NCBI RefSeq assembly: GCF_009908285.1
Contig: NZ_JAAARM010000046.1
Coordinates: 1 to 41,922 of the forward strand
Direction of reading: 5' to 3'
DNA: 41,922 bases
DNA from: Pseudomonas sp. Fl4BN1
Lineage (GTDB): Bacteria; Pseudomonadota; Gammaproteobacteria; Pseudomonadales; Pseudomonadaceae
Shown here: piece after piece, positions 6,271 through 14,327 of the stretch
Layout of the letters: every line of letters starts with the position of its first letter
Numbering within the stretch: position 1 is the stretch's first letter
The notes under the pieces: model-generated
What the model was told of the DNA's origin: nothing
Database searches by the model: none
The model's input: the letters and a program-made list of their open reading frames with translations, nothing else
Made by a program: the position numbers and the translations under genes

Positions 6271-8961
6271 TCAGGCGTTCCCCCGCTTCTTGAAAATCCA
6301 GCACCAGATAGAACGCTTCTCCAGTGGCGACCGGACTTTACGAGTCTCAATGAAGGTGTGAGTGGTGCTTTGGGGCAGCGCCCGACGCAGCATTGCCTCT
6401 GAGATCACCTCCTGGCCGGCCTGACGGCACGTCTGCTGGAAGTGCTGGATGTTGATGGCGATCAACTGCCGATCGTTGCTGTGGTTCAGGGTTTCGTGAG
6501 TTTCCTCCCGTGTTCCGTCTGAATCAGTGATCGTCACCACCCTCTCGTTCAGGTAGTGATAGATCTGCCAGAACTGGGCAGCGGTTGGGTGCTCCGATCG
6601 GCAACGTTGTTGCCTGGCAATCGCTCGCGCCTCCAGGTGGCCAGCCAAGCTTTCGGTGTCTCTGTCGGTCCAACTAGGGAACAGCGCCTGGGTCGCGTAG
6701 GCGGCAGCAAGCACTTGGGCGTGGCACAGGACTATCCGCGCCTCGGTCAGGGCACTGATGGACTGCAGGCGCTGCTCGTAACGTGTGAACGCTTCGAAGT
6801 AGCGCTCCAGCCACTGCTTTTCAAATGCCAAGACACGACGTAGATAGCCGCCCAGCTCTTTGGCCTTCATGGATTTCAACCTGTCGGCCATTGGCTTGAG
6901 TGCCAGCGAGTGGTGATCCTTGGTGCAGTGCAAGTGCACGATCCGCGAAAGGATGGCCTCGGACCCGTCCACGCTCTCGTTCTGAGAAATGGCCAAGGCG
7001 CCGCGCCAGATGCTGATCCGCGTTTCATTGCCCGTCGTCTTGGCGCCGGTCACACGCAGAGGGGCGTGATAATCGAACATCGGCTTAACTTCGTCCCAGG
7101 CAAACTGCACGGTGACTGTACGGCCCTGTGCGTCGTTATAAGTACGGTCTGACTCGATCAACACCACCGGTAGATTGCTGACCTCGGAAAAGGCGCGTGA
7201 TAGGCCCACGGCGCTTGCACCGGTGCCGCTAGGCTTGATGCCTTCCATGTTGTCGCGACCGATCAGGCGCCATAGGAAACGCAGCAGCGTTGACTTGCCC
7301 GCACCTGGCTCACCCGTCAGTTCCAGGAAGGGAAACGACGCCTGCTGGCTGCCGATCTGCTGGACGAATAGCGACCCAGTCCACCACGACAATGCGGCCA
7401 GACCATTGAGGCTGTGAACCGCCAGAAAGTCAGGGAACCACTGACCATCGAAATCAGTACCCCGTTCGAACTTGGTATTCACCAAGGCGGTCTTCACACC
7501 CGCCCCCTTGACCTCGATAAAGCCGTGGCTGTTTACCGGTAGCTCTCTGCCCTCATGAAAGCCGAACTGGGGATAGCAGTAGGTGCCGGAGTCCTCGTCG
7601 TAGCCAATAAAGGGAAGGCTGCGCACAGTACGTACTGGCCGCTTTACATCGTTCAACCATTTGGCCTTGAGCATGGCCAGTTCACGAGCGCCGCCCTCAA
7701 AGTTTCCTCCGGGTGTGAAGTCGAGCATGGCCCGGACAAACCCCCTGGGCTCAGCAATTGCGCTCGATGGCAGCGGTGCCTGGACGCTCCGGCTCTGGTC
7801 AGGAAACTGGAAGTCGAAGTAGTAGCGCTGCTCGCCGGTGATAATGTCCTTCTCCAAGTAGTCCAGGCTGGGGATGCAGTTGGAGATCTGCGCGATCTTT
7901 ACATGCCGGGCGAAGATCTCGCGGTTGCCGTCCACCTTGTCTTCGCCAAGGTCTTTGCTCAGTTCACCCTGGTTTACGCGGGCCGAATAAAGCTGGTTCC
8001 GGAACTCCAGCAGGTAAAAGCCAGCCGGACGCCGCAGGTACAGCAAGTAAGCGAGCTTGTTTGTATTCTCAGCGGTGAACAGTTGGCCGCGATAACAAGC
8101 GTCCTCCATGAACTTGTCATCCAGCTCACCATCCCGGTACACGTCGTCCCAGTCACGCTGGCCAGCGAGCGCTACCCAGCCAATCTCCCCCATACCGCGC
8201 AGCATCTGGAGGTACTTGGGGATGTATTTATGGCCTGCCTTGTCATCATCCAGGCCAATGACCCACGTCACCGATCGCCCCTTGTGAGCTTCGACAATCT
8301 CCCAAGGGAAGTTCACGCAGCTGATGGATGCGATGGCCTTATATCCAGCCAGGTGCAGAGCGATGGCGTGGAAGATCCCTTCCACAACATAGACTCGATC
8401 GCTCTTCGCGATAGTCTGCCCTGGGGGCATCCAGCCGTTGTTCTGGTAACTCATCTGGAACTTGATACCGGCCTTGTCGCCTTTGTTGGCCGCAACCATG
8501 CGTTCGTCGATGAGTCGTTCCCAGTAGCCGTTGCACAGCGGAAACCGTACCGTGTCCGCCCAATCCCCGGACTTCATCTTGCGTCGAGCTTGGCTGTACC
8601 AGCCGGACAGCTTGGCAACGTCGAAACCGCGGTTGCGCTGCAGATAGGCGTCGGCCGTGGCAGTTGGATTGGTTTCGGTGGCGGGGAAACGCTCGCTCAG
8701 GTTTTCGAACAGGTAGCTGTAACGGTCGCGGGTGTTCTGTTCAAACTGACATTCATTGTCCCGGTTGCACTTCAAGCGGTAGGGCTTGGCGCGACTGATG
8801 AACAATTTTTCTTTACCGCAGTTGGGGCAGGTGCCCTTCTGTAGGTACTTGTCGCCAATGTCCTTGAAGTCCAGTTCCCTGTCGTTCTCCAGGGCCTCGA
8901 TCACGTCCTTCTGATAGATCTCGTCGAATATCTTTTGATCAAGCTTCATCGAGGAACCCAC
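6271..8961 (-). CDS. Toprim/zinc-finger primase-helicase replication protein
   Basis: This 896-residue protein probably combines primase and replicative helicase for phage DNA. A zinc-finger-like cluster is visible at C45/C48/C65/C71 (CPNCGK ... KCNRDNEC). A toprim domain has E194 in YVVEGIFHA and the D238-D240 triad in WVIGLDDDKAG. A C-terminal P-loop NTPase has a Walker A at 550-558 (GEPGAGKST) and a hydrophobic-acidic PVVLIESD segment as probable Walker B. The layout resembles phage/plasmid P4-alpha-type enzymes rather than P2 gpA, so this phage may not use P2 rolling-circle replication. The start taken is GTG 8961, with GGGGGAAG upstream and touching the stop of the preceding gene. ATG 8949 is the alternative, four residues shorter. 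The repeat field at 5878-6192 just downstream is its likely DNA target. Confidence 0.88.
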   Translation of the reverse strand: MGSSMKLDQKIFDEIYQKDVIEALENDRELDFKDIGDKYLQKGTCPNCGKEKLFISRAKPYRLKCNRDNECQFEQNTRDRYSYLFENLSERFPATETNPTATADAYLQRNRGFDVAKLSGWYSQARRKMKSGDWADTVRFPLCNGYWERLIDERMVAANKGDKAGIKFQMSYQNNGWMPPGQTIAKSDRVYVVEGIFHAIALHLAGYKAIASISCVNFPWEIVEAHKGRSVTWVIGLDDDKAGHKYIPKYLQMLRGMGEIGWVALAGQRDWDDVYRDGELDDKFMEDACYRGQLFTAENTNKLAYLLYLRRPAGFYLLEFRNQLYSARVNQGELSKDLGEDKVDGNREIFARHVKIAQISNCIPSLDYLEKDIITGEQRYYFDFQFPDQSRSVQAPLPSSAIAEPRGFVRAMLDFTPGGNFEGGARELAMLKAKWLNDVKRPVRTVRSLPFIGYDEDSGTYCYPQFGFHEGRELPVNSHGFIEVKGAGVKTALVNTKFERGTDFDGQWFPDFLAVHSLNGLAALSWWTGSLFVQQIGSQQASFPFLELTGEPGAGKSTLLRFLWRLIGRDNMEGIKPSGTGASAVGLSRAFSEVSNLPVVLIESDRTYNDAQGRTVTVQFAWDEVKPMFDYHAPLRVTGAKTTGNETRISIWRGALAISQNESVDGSEAILSRIVHLHCTKDHHSLALKPMADRLKSMKAKELGGYLRRVLAFEKQWLERYFEAFTRYEQRLQSISALTEARIVLCHAQVLAAAYATQALFPSWTDRDTESLAGHLEARAIARQQRCRSEHPTAAQFWQIYHYLNERVVTITDSDGTREETHETLNHSNDRQLIAINIQHFQQTCRQAGQEVISEAMLRRALPQSTTHTFIETRKVRSPLEKRSIWCWIFKKRGNA

Positions 8962-9198
8962 TTACACTTCCCCCGCCTTCTGCTTAGACCTCCCTCCGCG
9001 CACTCGCTCTGCTTGCTCTGCAGCCTCCAGCGCTAGATAGATCATGTTGATAAAGACCGTACCTTTTTCACCAGGCTGCTTGTCCCTGACCAGAATCATT
9101 CCCTGGTCGATTTTGTGACGCACTGAGCGCTCCGTGAGCCCGGCGCGACGCGCAAACTCATTCGGGGTCACATAAGGCGTGTCGATGGTGATCTGCAT
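8962..9198 (-). CDS. cox: Cox-like early regulator/excisionase
   Basis: This 78-residue DNA-binding protein, MQITIDTPYVTPNEFARRAG onward, has a winged-helix/MerR-like element (FARRAGLTERSVRHKIDQGM). The pattern parallels P2 Cox (IPYQEFAKLIGKSTGAVRRM). In P2, Cox represses the lysogenic promoter and directs excision. It is the first gene of the early operon, divergent from the C repressor across 92 bases. The primase start codon directly follows its stop. The Cox assignment rests on position plus fold resemblance. Confidence 0.75.
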   Translation of the reverse strand: MQITIDTPYVTPNEFARRAGLTERSVRHKIDQGMILVRDKQPGEKGTVFINMIYLALEAAEQAERVRGGRSKQKAGEV

Positions 9199-9234
9199 TT
9201 GATACTCTCCGTTGGTACATTTTCTGAAAAAGTT

Positions 9235-9267
9235 CCTATATCGGATCCATACTGGATCCTATATAGG
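9235..9267. promoter_or_regulatory. Operator: 14-bp inverted repeat in the lysis-lysogeny switch
   Basis: CCTATATCGGATCC (9235-9248) and GGATCCTATATAGG (9254-9267) form an inverted repeat matching at 13 of 14 positions across a 5-base spacer. It lies between the divergent cox and repressor genes and overlaps the likely early promoter. This is the expected place for the C-repressor operator. Two half-sites 19 bases apart centre to centre suit a dimeric helix-turn-helix repressor on one face of DNA. Confidence 0.7.
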
Positions 9268-9278
9268 TTCCTTGTCAA
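9249..9278 (-). promoter_or_regulatory. Putative early (cox/primase) promoter
   Basis: On the minus strand a perfect -35 box TTGACA (9273-9278) is followed after 18 bases by CAGTAT (9249-9254) as a weak -10. Most of the inverted-repeat operator lies in the spacer and -10, so a bound repressor would block polymerase. On the other strand TTGGTA (9212-9217) and TATATC (9237-9242) are a weaker candidate for the C/int promoter. Confidence 0.45.
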
Positions 9279-9290
9279 GTCGGAGATTAG

Positions 9291-9527
9291 ATGGAGCTTG
9301 CAGAGAAGTTGAAGGCTATCCGGGCAGCTGAACGGCTAACCCAATCAGAGTTTTGTAAGGAGTTGGACTTCAGCCTGAGCACCTACAAGAAGTGGGAATC
9401 GTCGCTCTTCGAAATGAGCTATGGCCCTCTTTCGAAGATCGCCAATCACGCACGCTTCAAGAAATACACTCTGTGGCTGATGACCGGCGAGGCAGTACCG
9501 GAATGCGGCCAAGTCAGCCCGATCTAA
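9291..9527 (+). CDS. P2 C-like phage repressor (XRE helix-turn-helix)
   Basis: A 78-residue protein nearly filled by one XRE-type helix-turn-helix: LAEKLKAIRAAERLTQSEFC followed by the recognition helix region DFSLSTYKKWESS. It has a CGGAG ribosome-binding site upstream of ATG 9291. It probably maintains lysogeny by binding the operator at 9235-9267. It is divergent from cox and 28 bases upstream of int, as in P2, where C and int share a transcript. It has no RecA-cleavable peptidase domain, so induction would not be by LexA-type self-cleavage. Confidence 0.82.
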   Translation: MELAEKLKAIRAAERLTQSEFCKELDFSLSTYKKWESSLFEMSYGPLSKIANHARFKKYTLWLMTGEAVPECGQVSPI

Positions 9528-9555
9528 CTCCTCTCCCCTTTTGCGCTGAAGAACT

Positions 9556-10668
9556 ATGTCACTGAAGAAACTTGAGTCCGGAGAATGGCTGGTTGATTGC
9601 CGCCCAGATGGTCGAACTGGGGCGCGTGTTCGCCGAAAATTTCGGACCAAGAACGAAGCCATGGTTTTTGAACGTCGCTTGATGGGGGACGGAGCGAAAG
9701 GTGAGTTTGAGAAAAAGCCGAAGCAGGACGAACGCAAGCTTTCCGATCTTGTAGCCCTTTGGTTCAAGCTCCACGGACGCAACTTGAAGCGCGGTGAAAA
9801 ATGCCTGGCGTTCCTTGAGCGCATGGTTAAAAACCTCGGCGATCCACGGGCCACTGACTTCACAGCCGGTTGTTTCACCCAGTACCGGGCAGACCGCCTA
9901 GCCGGCAAATGGGGACGCGCAAAAGTCGACGAAACCGGAAAGCGCAATGGCGCCACTGCGCCGATCACGGCGAATACCGCCAACCATGAGTTGAGCTACC
10001 TACGTGCGGTATTCAACGAACTAGGCCGGCTTGGTGAATGGACTGGCGAGAATCCGCTGTCAAAAGTGCGTGCGTTGAAATTTGACCAGAGTGAGATGGC
10101 ATACCTGTCGAGCCCTCAAATTTCCCGCCTCCTTGCTCGATTGGACCAGGAACCATCCGACGTGGGTGTAATCGCCCGTGTGTGCCTGGCAACAGGTGCT
10201 CGGTGGGCAGAAGCCGCGAATCTTGAAAAGCACCAGGTGCGCGACGGACGCATTCACTTCACACGCACTAAGTCGTCAAAGAACAGGACCGTGCCGATCG
10301 CCAAGAGCTTGGAAAATCAGTTACTCCAAGCGATGCCGTTTAAATCGACTTACAGAGAAACCTGGTACACCTTTTCCGACGTGGTAACTGAGATTGATCT
10401 AGGGCTGCCGAAAGGCCAGGTAACTCACGTATTGCGCCATACCTTCGCCAGTCACTACATGATGAATGGTGGCGACATCCTCACACTGCAGCGCGTGCTC
10501 GGACACTCCACCTTGGAAATGACCATCCGCTATGCCCACTTCAGCCCCGGCCACCTTGCAGAAGTCGTCAACCTGAACCCCCTAGCCGGCAACCGCGGAC
10601 AAAATGTGGACACTTCACAAAAAACAACTGATCAACCACATCAAGAAAAAGATATTAAATATCTTTAA
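9556..10668 (+). CDS. int: P2-family tyrosine integrase
   Basis: This 370-residue site-specific recombinase inserts and excises the prophage. It has an N-terminal arm-binding/core-binding region (to about residue 175) and a C-terminal catalytic domain. Visible catalytic residues are R216 (ATGARWAEA), H291 and R294 (HVLRHTF), H317 (VLGHSTLEM) and nucleophile Y326 (RYAHF), with a candidate K near 240 (RTKSSKNRTV). All are intact. It ends just inside a perfect AT-rich palindrome (10648-10666). Its position at the chromosomal border indicates that an attachment site lies between here and the crotonase gene. Confidence 0.92.
   Translation: MSLKKLESGEWLVDCRPDGRTGARVRRKFRTKNEAMVFERRLMGDGAKGEFEKKPKQDERKLSDLVALWFKLHGRNLKRGEKCLAFLERMVKNLGDPRATDFTAGCFTQYRADRLAGKWGRAKVDETGKRNGATAPITANTANHELSYLRAVFNELGRLGEWTGENPLSKVRALKFDQSEMAYLSSPQISRLLARLDQEPSDVGVIARVCLATGARWAEAANLEKHQVRDGRIHFTRTKSSKNRTVPIAKSLENQLLQAMPFKSTYRETWYTFSDVVTEIDLGLPKGQVTHVLRHTFASHYMMNGGDILTLQRVLGHSTLEMTIRYAHFSPGHLAEVVNLNPLAGNRGQNVDTSQKTTDQPHQEKDIKYL
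10648..10666. repeat. AT-rich palindrome at int stop (candidate terminator or att element)
   Basis: AAAGATATT-A-AATATCTTT is a perfect 9+1+9 palindrome covering the last codons and first stop base of int. It lies at the prophage/chromosome border. It could be an AT-rich transcription end or part of the attachment site core; the other prophage end is not visible, so the att core cannot be delimited. Confidence 0.4.
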
Positions 10669-10709
10669 AATCAATGAGTTAATAAGCAACAGAACAAAAG
10701 GAATGCCAA

Positions 10710-11399
10710 ATGTCTGAATTGATTTCCTACCATCTCGAAGACGGTATCGCGACCCTGACCTTGAGCAATGGCAAGGTCAATGCCATCTCCCCGGACGTGA
10801 TTGCCGCCTTTAATGCCGCGCTGGATCAGGCCACCACTGATCGCGCGATTGTGATCATCACCGGTCAGCCGGGGATTCTCTCTGGCGGCTACGACCTCAA
10901 GGTCATGACCGCAGGCCCCAAGGAAGCCGTGGCGCTGGTCACCCTGGGCTCGACCCTGGCACGCCGCCTGCTGTCCCACCCTTTCCCCGTGATCGTCGCG
11001 TGCCCCGGGCACGCGGTGGCCAAAGGTGCCTTCCTGCTGCTGTCGGCGGACTACCGGATCGGGGTTGAAGGCCCCTTCAGCATTGGGCTCAACGAGGTGC
11101 AGATCGGTATGACCATGCACCACGCCGGGATCGAGTTGGCTCGTGACCGCCTGCGGCGCTCGGCTTTCCATCGCTCGGTAATCAATGGCGAGATGTTCGA
11201 TCCGCAAAGCGCCGTGGATGCCGGCTTCCTCGACAAGGTGGTGAGCGCCGATGCATTGCAAGGTGCAGCCCTGGCTGCTGCGCGCCAACTGAAGAAGATC
11301 AACATGCTGGCCCACAAGAACACCAAGTTGAAGGTGCGCAAGGCCCTGCTGGAAAGCCTCGACAACGCCATCCTCCTTGATCAGCAACACATAGGCTGA
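10710..11399 (+). CDS. Crotonase-family (enoyl-CoA hydratase/isomerase) protein
   Basis: This 229-residue single-domain crotonase is expected to act on a CoA thioester. The oxyanion-hole segments are GGYDLKVM (about residue 58) and a variant second site, CPGHAVAKGAFLLLSADYRI, where most hydratases have NGxAxGGG. NEVQIGMTM follows. The Glu normally found after GGG in hydratases is not evident, so it may be an isomerase, hydrolase or decarboxylase rather than a hydratase. AAGGAA precedes ATG 10710. It is the first chromosomal gene after the prophage and is followed by its own terminator, so it is monocistronic. The integration site lies in its 5' leader, and its promoter may have been replaced. 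Confidence 0.85.
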   Translation: MSELISYHLEDGIATLTLSNGKVNAISPDVIAAFNAALDQATTDRAIVIITGQPGILSGGYDLKVMTAGPKEAVALVTLGSTLARRLLSHPFPVIVACPGHAVAKGAFLLLSADYRIGVEGPFSIGLNEVQIGMTMHHAGIELARDRLRRSAFHRSVINGEMFDPQSAVDAGFLDKVVSADALQGAALAAARQLKKINMLAHKNTKLKVRKALLESLDNAILLDQQHIG

Positions 11400-11421
11400 A
11401 GCCATCGGCCGTGAATCAATC

Positions 11422-11447
11422 AGCCCGACCTGCGTGTCGGGCTTTTT
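11422..11447 (+). terminator. Rho-independent terminator after crotonase gene
   Basis: An 8-bp perfect stem AGCCCGAC/GTCGGGCT with a six-base loop is followed by TTTTTC, 22 bases after the crotonase stop. Confidence 0.85.
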
Positions 11448-11613
11448 CCTGGCGCACCAAAATCCATCGTCAAAAGGCTCTAGACCGCCGCTGTCGCTCG
11501 CAGTTGGAAACATGCACTTAAACATCGCCCATCTCCGGGCTGAGAACGGCAATTGCCGAAAATAGTGCACATCCGTACACTGCGCCACCTTTTGTCCCAG
11601 GTGGGCCGTTTAG

Positions 11614-12336
11614 ATGCTGTATCTGTTTCGCATGTCGTTGATGAGCCTGCACTTTATCGTGGCAGGCAGCCTGGGCCTGTTGCTCGGGCTATGCCGACCG
11701 TTCAACCCGGACAACAGCCGCCTGTGCGCCCGCCTCTACGCCTGGCCGGCCATGTGCATCTTGCGCCTGCGGGTCAAGGCCGAAGTCGGTCCGCTGATGG
11801 ACAAGCCGCAAAGTTGCGTGATCATCGCCAACCATCAATCCAACTACGACCTGTTCGTGTTCGGCAACGTGGTGCCACGACGCACCGTGTGCATCGGCAA
11901 GAAGAGTCTGAAATGGGTGCCGCTGTTCGGCCAGTTGTTCTGGTTGGCGGGTAACGTCCTGATCGACCGCGGCAACCCGCAAAAAGCCCGCAACTCGATG
12001 CTCACCACCACCCACACCCTGCAACACAAAGACACTTCGATCTGGGTTTTCCCGGAGGGCACGCGCAACCTCGGCGAAGATCTGCTGCCGTTCAAGAAGG
12101 GTGCGTTTCAGATGGCCATCGCTGCCGGCGTGCCGATCGTGCCGGTGTGCGTCAGCAGCTACATCAAGCAGATGCGCCTGAACCGCTGGAACAGCGGCAA
12201 GATCCTGATCCGTTCGCTGCCGGCAATCCCCACCGCCGGACTGACCCTGGACGACATGCCGCTGCTGATCGCCCAATGTCGCGAACAAATGCGCGACTGC
12301 ATCGCCAGCATGGATCGCCAGCTGCAATCGGCCTGA
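11614..12336 (+). CDS. plsC: 1-acyl-sn-glycerol-3-phosphate acyltransferase (PlsC family)
   Basis: This 240-residue membrane-associated acyltransferase transfers an acyl chain to lysophosphatidate to make phosphatidic acid. The catalytic H-x4-D motif is at H74/D79 (NHQSNYD), and the substrate-binding FPEGTR is at 146-151. An N-terminal hydrophobic segment (about 8-27, MSLMSLHFIVAGSLGLLLG) anchors it to the inner membrane. The length is normal for PlsC. Pseudomonads have several PlsC paralogues (including hdtS), so which one this is cannot be settled here. It is followed by a strong terminator. Confidence 0.9.
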   Translation: MLYLFRMSLMSLHFIVAGSLGLLLGLCRPFNPDNSRLCARLYAWPAMCILRLRVKAEVGPLMDKPQSCVIIANHQSNYDLFVFGNVVPRRTVCIGKKSLKWVPLFGQLFWLAGNVLIDRGNPQKARNSMLTTTHTLQHKDTSIWVFPEGTRNLGEDLLPFKKGAFQMAIAAGVPIVPVCVSSYIKQMRLNRWNSGKILIRSLPAIPTAGLTLDDMPLLIAQCREQMRDCIASMDRQLQSA

Positions 12337-12352
12337 GCCCGATCAACGCCAG

Positions 12353-12377
12353 AAAGCCCGCCTTGTGCGGGCTTTTA
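12353..12377 (+). terminator. Rho-independent terminator after plsC
   Basis: A 9-bp stem AAAGCCCGC/GCGGGCTTT with a five-base loop and short T/A tail begins 17 bases after the plsC stop. Confidence 0.85.
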
Positions 12378-12484
12378 TTTGTCTGCGAACTCAGGCCTCG
12401 ACTGTGACTCTGATGGTGCATTGCAGGCTAAGCTGCACATCGTCTGTCACCACCCTCCTTGATAAGAAGAAGTGAATCGGAACC

Positions 12485-13456
12485 ATGGGTAGAGTTGTTG
12501 CGGCCGCCGTGTACAGCGGCGGAAAGAAAGTCACTGATATCAGCCTCGACGAGGGGGCCGCCTGGGCCGCAAAACCCGAGCACTTTGTCTGGATCGGCCT
12601 GGAAGAACCCAACGCCCATGAACTGGCCAACCTGCAACGCCAGTTCAACCTGCATGAACTGGCCATCGAGGACGCGCTGGAAAAACACAGCCGGCCCAAG
12701 CTGGAAACCTTCGGCGACGCGCTGTTCATCGTCACCTACTCGCCGGTGCGGACCGAGGGCAAGCTGGAGTTCATCGAGACCCACATCTTTGCTGGCAACG
12801 GCTACATCATCACCGCCCGCAACGGCCACTCGGCTTCCTACGGTTACGTCCGCCAGCGCTGCGAGGCGCGCCCACTGCTGCTAGAGCACGGCGAAGACTT
12901 CGTACTCTATGCCCTGCTGGATTTCGTCACCGAGAACTACCAGCCGGTCAGCGAGGCGATCCACGCAGAGATCGACGAGTTGGAGCGCAACGTACTGTGC
13001 AATTCGTTGAATGAGCGGGATATCCAGAATCTCCACGGCCTGCGCCGCGACGTACTGCGCCTGCGCCGCCATGTGGCGCCCATGGTGGAGATCAGCGAGG
13101 AGCTGCAGAAGCTCAGCTTTCCGTTCATCGACAAAAATATGCGGCCGTATTTCCGTGACGTGCAGATTCACGTCACCCGGCAGATGGAAGATCTCTCGAC
13201 CCTACGCGATATCGCCAGCCAGACCATCGAGATCGGCGTGCTGCTGGAGGCTTCGCGACAGAGCATCGTGCAACGCAAGTTCGCCGCGTGGGCGGCAATC
13301 CTGGCGTTTCCCACAGCAGTGGCAGGGATCTACGGGATGAACTTCCAGAACATGCCGGAGTTGAGTTGGCACTACGGCTACTTCAGCGTCCTGGGCTTCA
13401 TCAGCGTAGGTTGTGTCGGCCTCTGGGCCAGCTTCAAGCGTTCAGGCTGGCTCTGA
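12485..13456 (+). CDS. corA: CorA-family magnesium/cobalt channel
   Basis: This 323-residue protein of the CorA 2-TM-GxN family forms pentameric inner-membrane channels for divalent cations. The large cytoplasmic N-domain (to about 250) includes the funnel helix rich in charged residues. Two C-terminal membrane segments flank the signature YGMNFQNMP near residue 283-291: AAWAAILAFPTAVAGIYGMN, then YFSVLGFISVGCVGLWASF. The basic tail KRSGW is typical. The start is ATG 12485, preceded by GAAGTGAATCGG. No regulatory leader (M-box or similar) was recognised in the 110 bases after the plsC terminator. Confidence 0.9.
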   Translation: MGRVVAAAVYSGGKKVTDISLDEGAAWAAKPEHFVWIGLEEPNAHELANLQRQFNLHELAIEDALEKHSRPKLETFGDALFIVTYSPVRTEGKLEFIETHIFAGNGYIITARNGHSASYGYVRQRCEARPLLLEHGEDFVLYALLDFVTENYQPVSEAIHAEIDELERNVLCNSLNERDIQNLHGLRRDVLRLRRHVAPMVEISEELQKLSFPFIDKNMRPYFRDVQIHVTRQMEDLSTLRDIASQTIEIGVLLEASRQSIVQRKFAAWAAILAFPTAVAGIYGMNFQNMPELSWHYGYFSVLGFISVGCVGLWASFKRSGWL

Positions 13457-13499
13457 AGGGATAGCGGCCCTGCACACTTAAGCAGGGCCACAGCCATTG

Positions 13500-14222
13500 T
13501 CAGGCCGCTTCGGGCTTGTGAGCGACAAAACGCATCATCCACTCCGCGACGGTGGCGCCGTGGTGGTCATGCTCCAGGCTGGCAACGCCCTTCTGGTAGA
13601 TCTGCTCACCGAGAAACTCCTGGCGCAGGTCCAGCAGGGCCCGGGAATAATCGTGGATGAACTCAGGGTGGCCCTGGAAGCACAGCACCTGGTCATTGAT
13701 GTGATACGCAGCATAAGGACAGAAATCGCTGGAGGCGATCACCGTGGCGTTTTCCGGCAAGGCGGTGACCTGGTCCTGGTGACTGATCAGCAACGTCAGC
13801 TCTTCCACCACCGGACTCATCCACGGCGCCTTGGCAGCCAGTGTGTAGTTATGGGTACCAACGCCCCAACCCTGGCTCGCACGCTCGCTTTTGCCACCCA
13901 GGAGCAACGCCAGCAATTGGTGGCCGAAGCAGATGCCCAGCAGCTTGTCGCCACGTTCATAGCGCCCCAGCAGGTAGGTCCTGAGGGTTTCAATCCAGGG
14001 GTCGGTGCCAAAGGAATCGGCCTTGCTACCGGTCACCAGGTAGGCGTCGAACGCCAGTTCATCAGCGGGGTATTCACCCTGAACCACGTTGTAGACGCTG
14101 AACTCGGCGGCGATGGGCTGTTGCGAGAACAGGCGCCGGAACATCTGCCCGTAACCCTGATATTGATCGACCAGCTCGGGACGCAGGATATCGGTCTCAA
14201 GAATGCAGATGCGTAGCGACAT
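13500..14222 (-). CDS. GMP-synthase-like class I glutamine amidotransferase
   Basis: From ATG 14222 (MSLRICILETD; AGGAA seven bases upstream) the product is 240 residues. It is a stand-alone class I glutaminase-type domain. The nucleophile is C98 in LLGICFGHQLLALLLGG, and the His/Glu pair is H185/E187 in CFQGHPEF. The upstream in-frame extension to 14294 lacks a ribosome-binding site and is not family-like. There is no synthetase domain, so ammonia would go to a partner or the protein is a gamma-glutamyl hydrolase such as the PuuD-type enzymes. It converges on corA. Confidence 0.88.
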   Translation of the reverse strand: MSLRICILETDILRPELVDQYQGYGQMFRRLFSQQPIAAEFSVYNVVQGEYPADELAFDAYLVTGSKADSFGTDPWIETLRTYLLGRYERGDKLLGICFGHQLLALLLGGKSERASQGWGVGTHNYTLAAKAPWMSPVVEELTLLISHQDQVTALPENATVIASSDFCPYAAYHINDQVLCFQGHPEFIHDYSRALLDLRQEFLGEQIYQKGVASLEHDHHGATVAEWMMRFVAHKPEAA

Positions 14223-14260
14223 AAAAAATTCCTGACAAGGCGATGGCAATAATGAACACC

Positions 14261-14301
14261 CCAGAGCCTGCCTTGAAATACTACGGCAAGGCAAGCCCCG
14301 G
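14261..14301 (-). terminator. Imperfect inverted repeat after fad operon (possible terminator)
   Basis: CCAGAGCCTGCCTTG (14261-14275) and CAAGGCAAGCCCCGG (14287-14301) pair at 12 of 15 positions with an 11-base loop, 27 bases beyond the FadB-like stop. There is no T-run, so if it ends transcription it is a weak or factor-assisted site. Confidence 0.35.
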
Positions 14302-14327
14302 AGCGGGTCATTTATTGCCTGCCCGGG

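Noticed and set aside
5831..6304. Upstream extension of the 146-residue prophage protein
   Set aside because: The extension is read through the GGAAC repeat field, begins without a ribosome-binding site, and a good GGAGAATCG signal marks the internal ATG at 5830.
7555..8844. Plus-strand frame of 429 codons opposite the primase
   Set aside because: Shadow of a well-supported primase-helicase gene with zinc, toprim and P-loop motifs.
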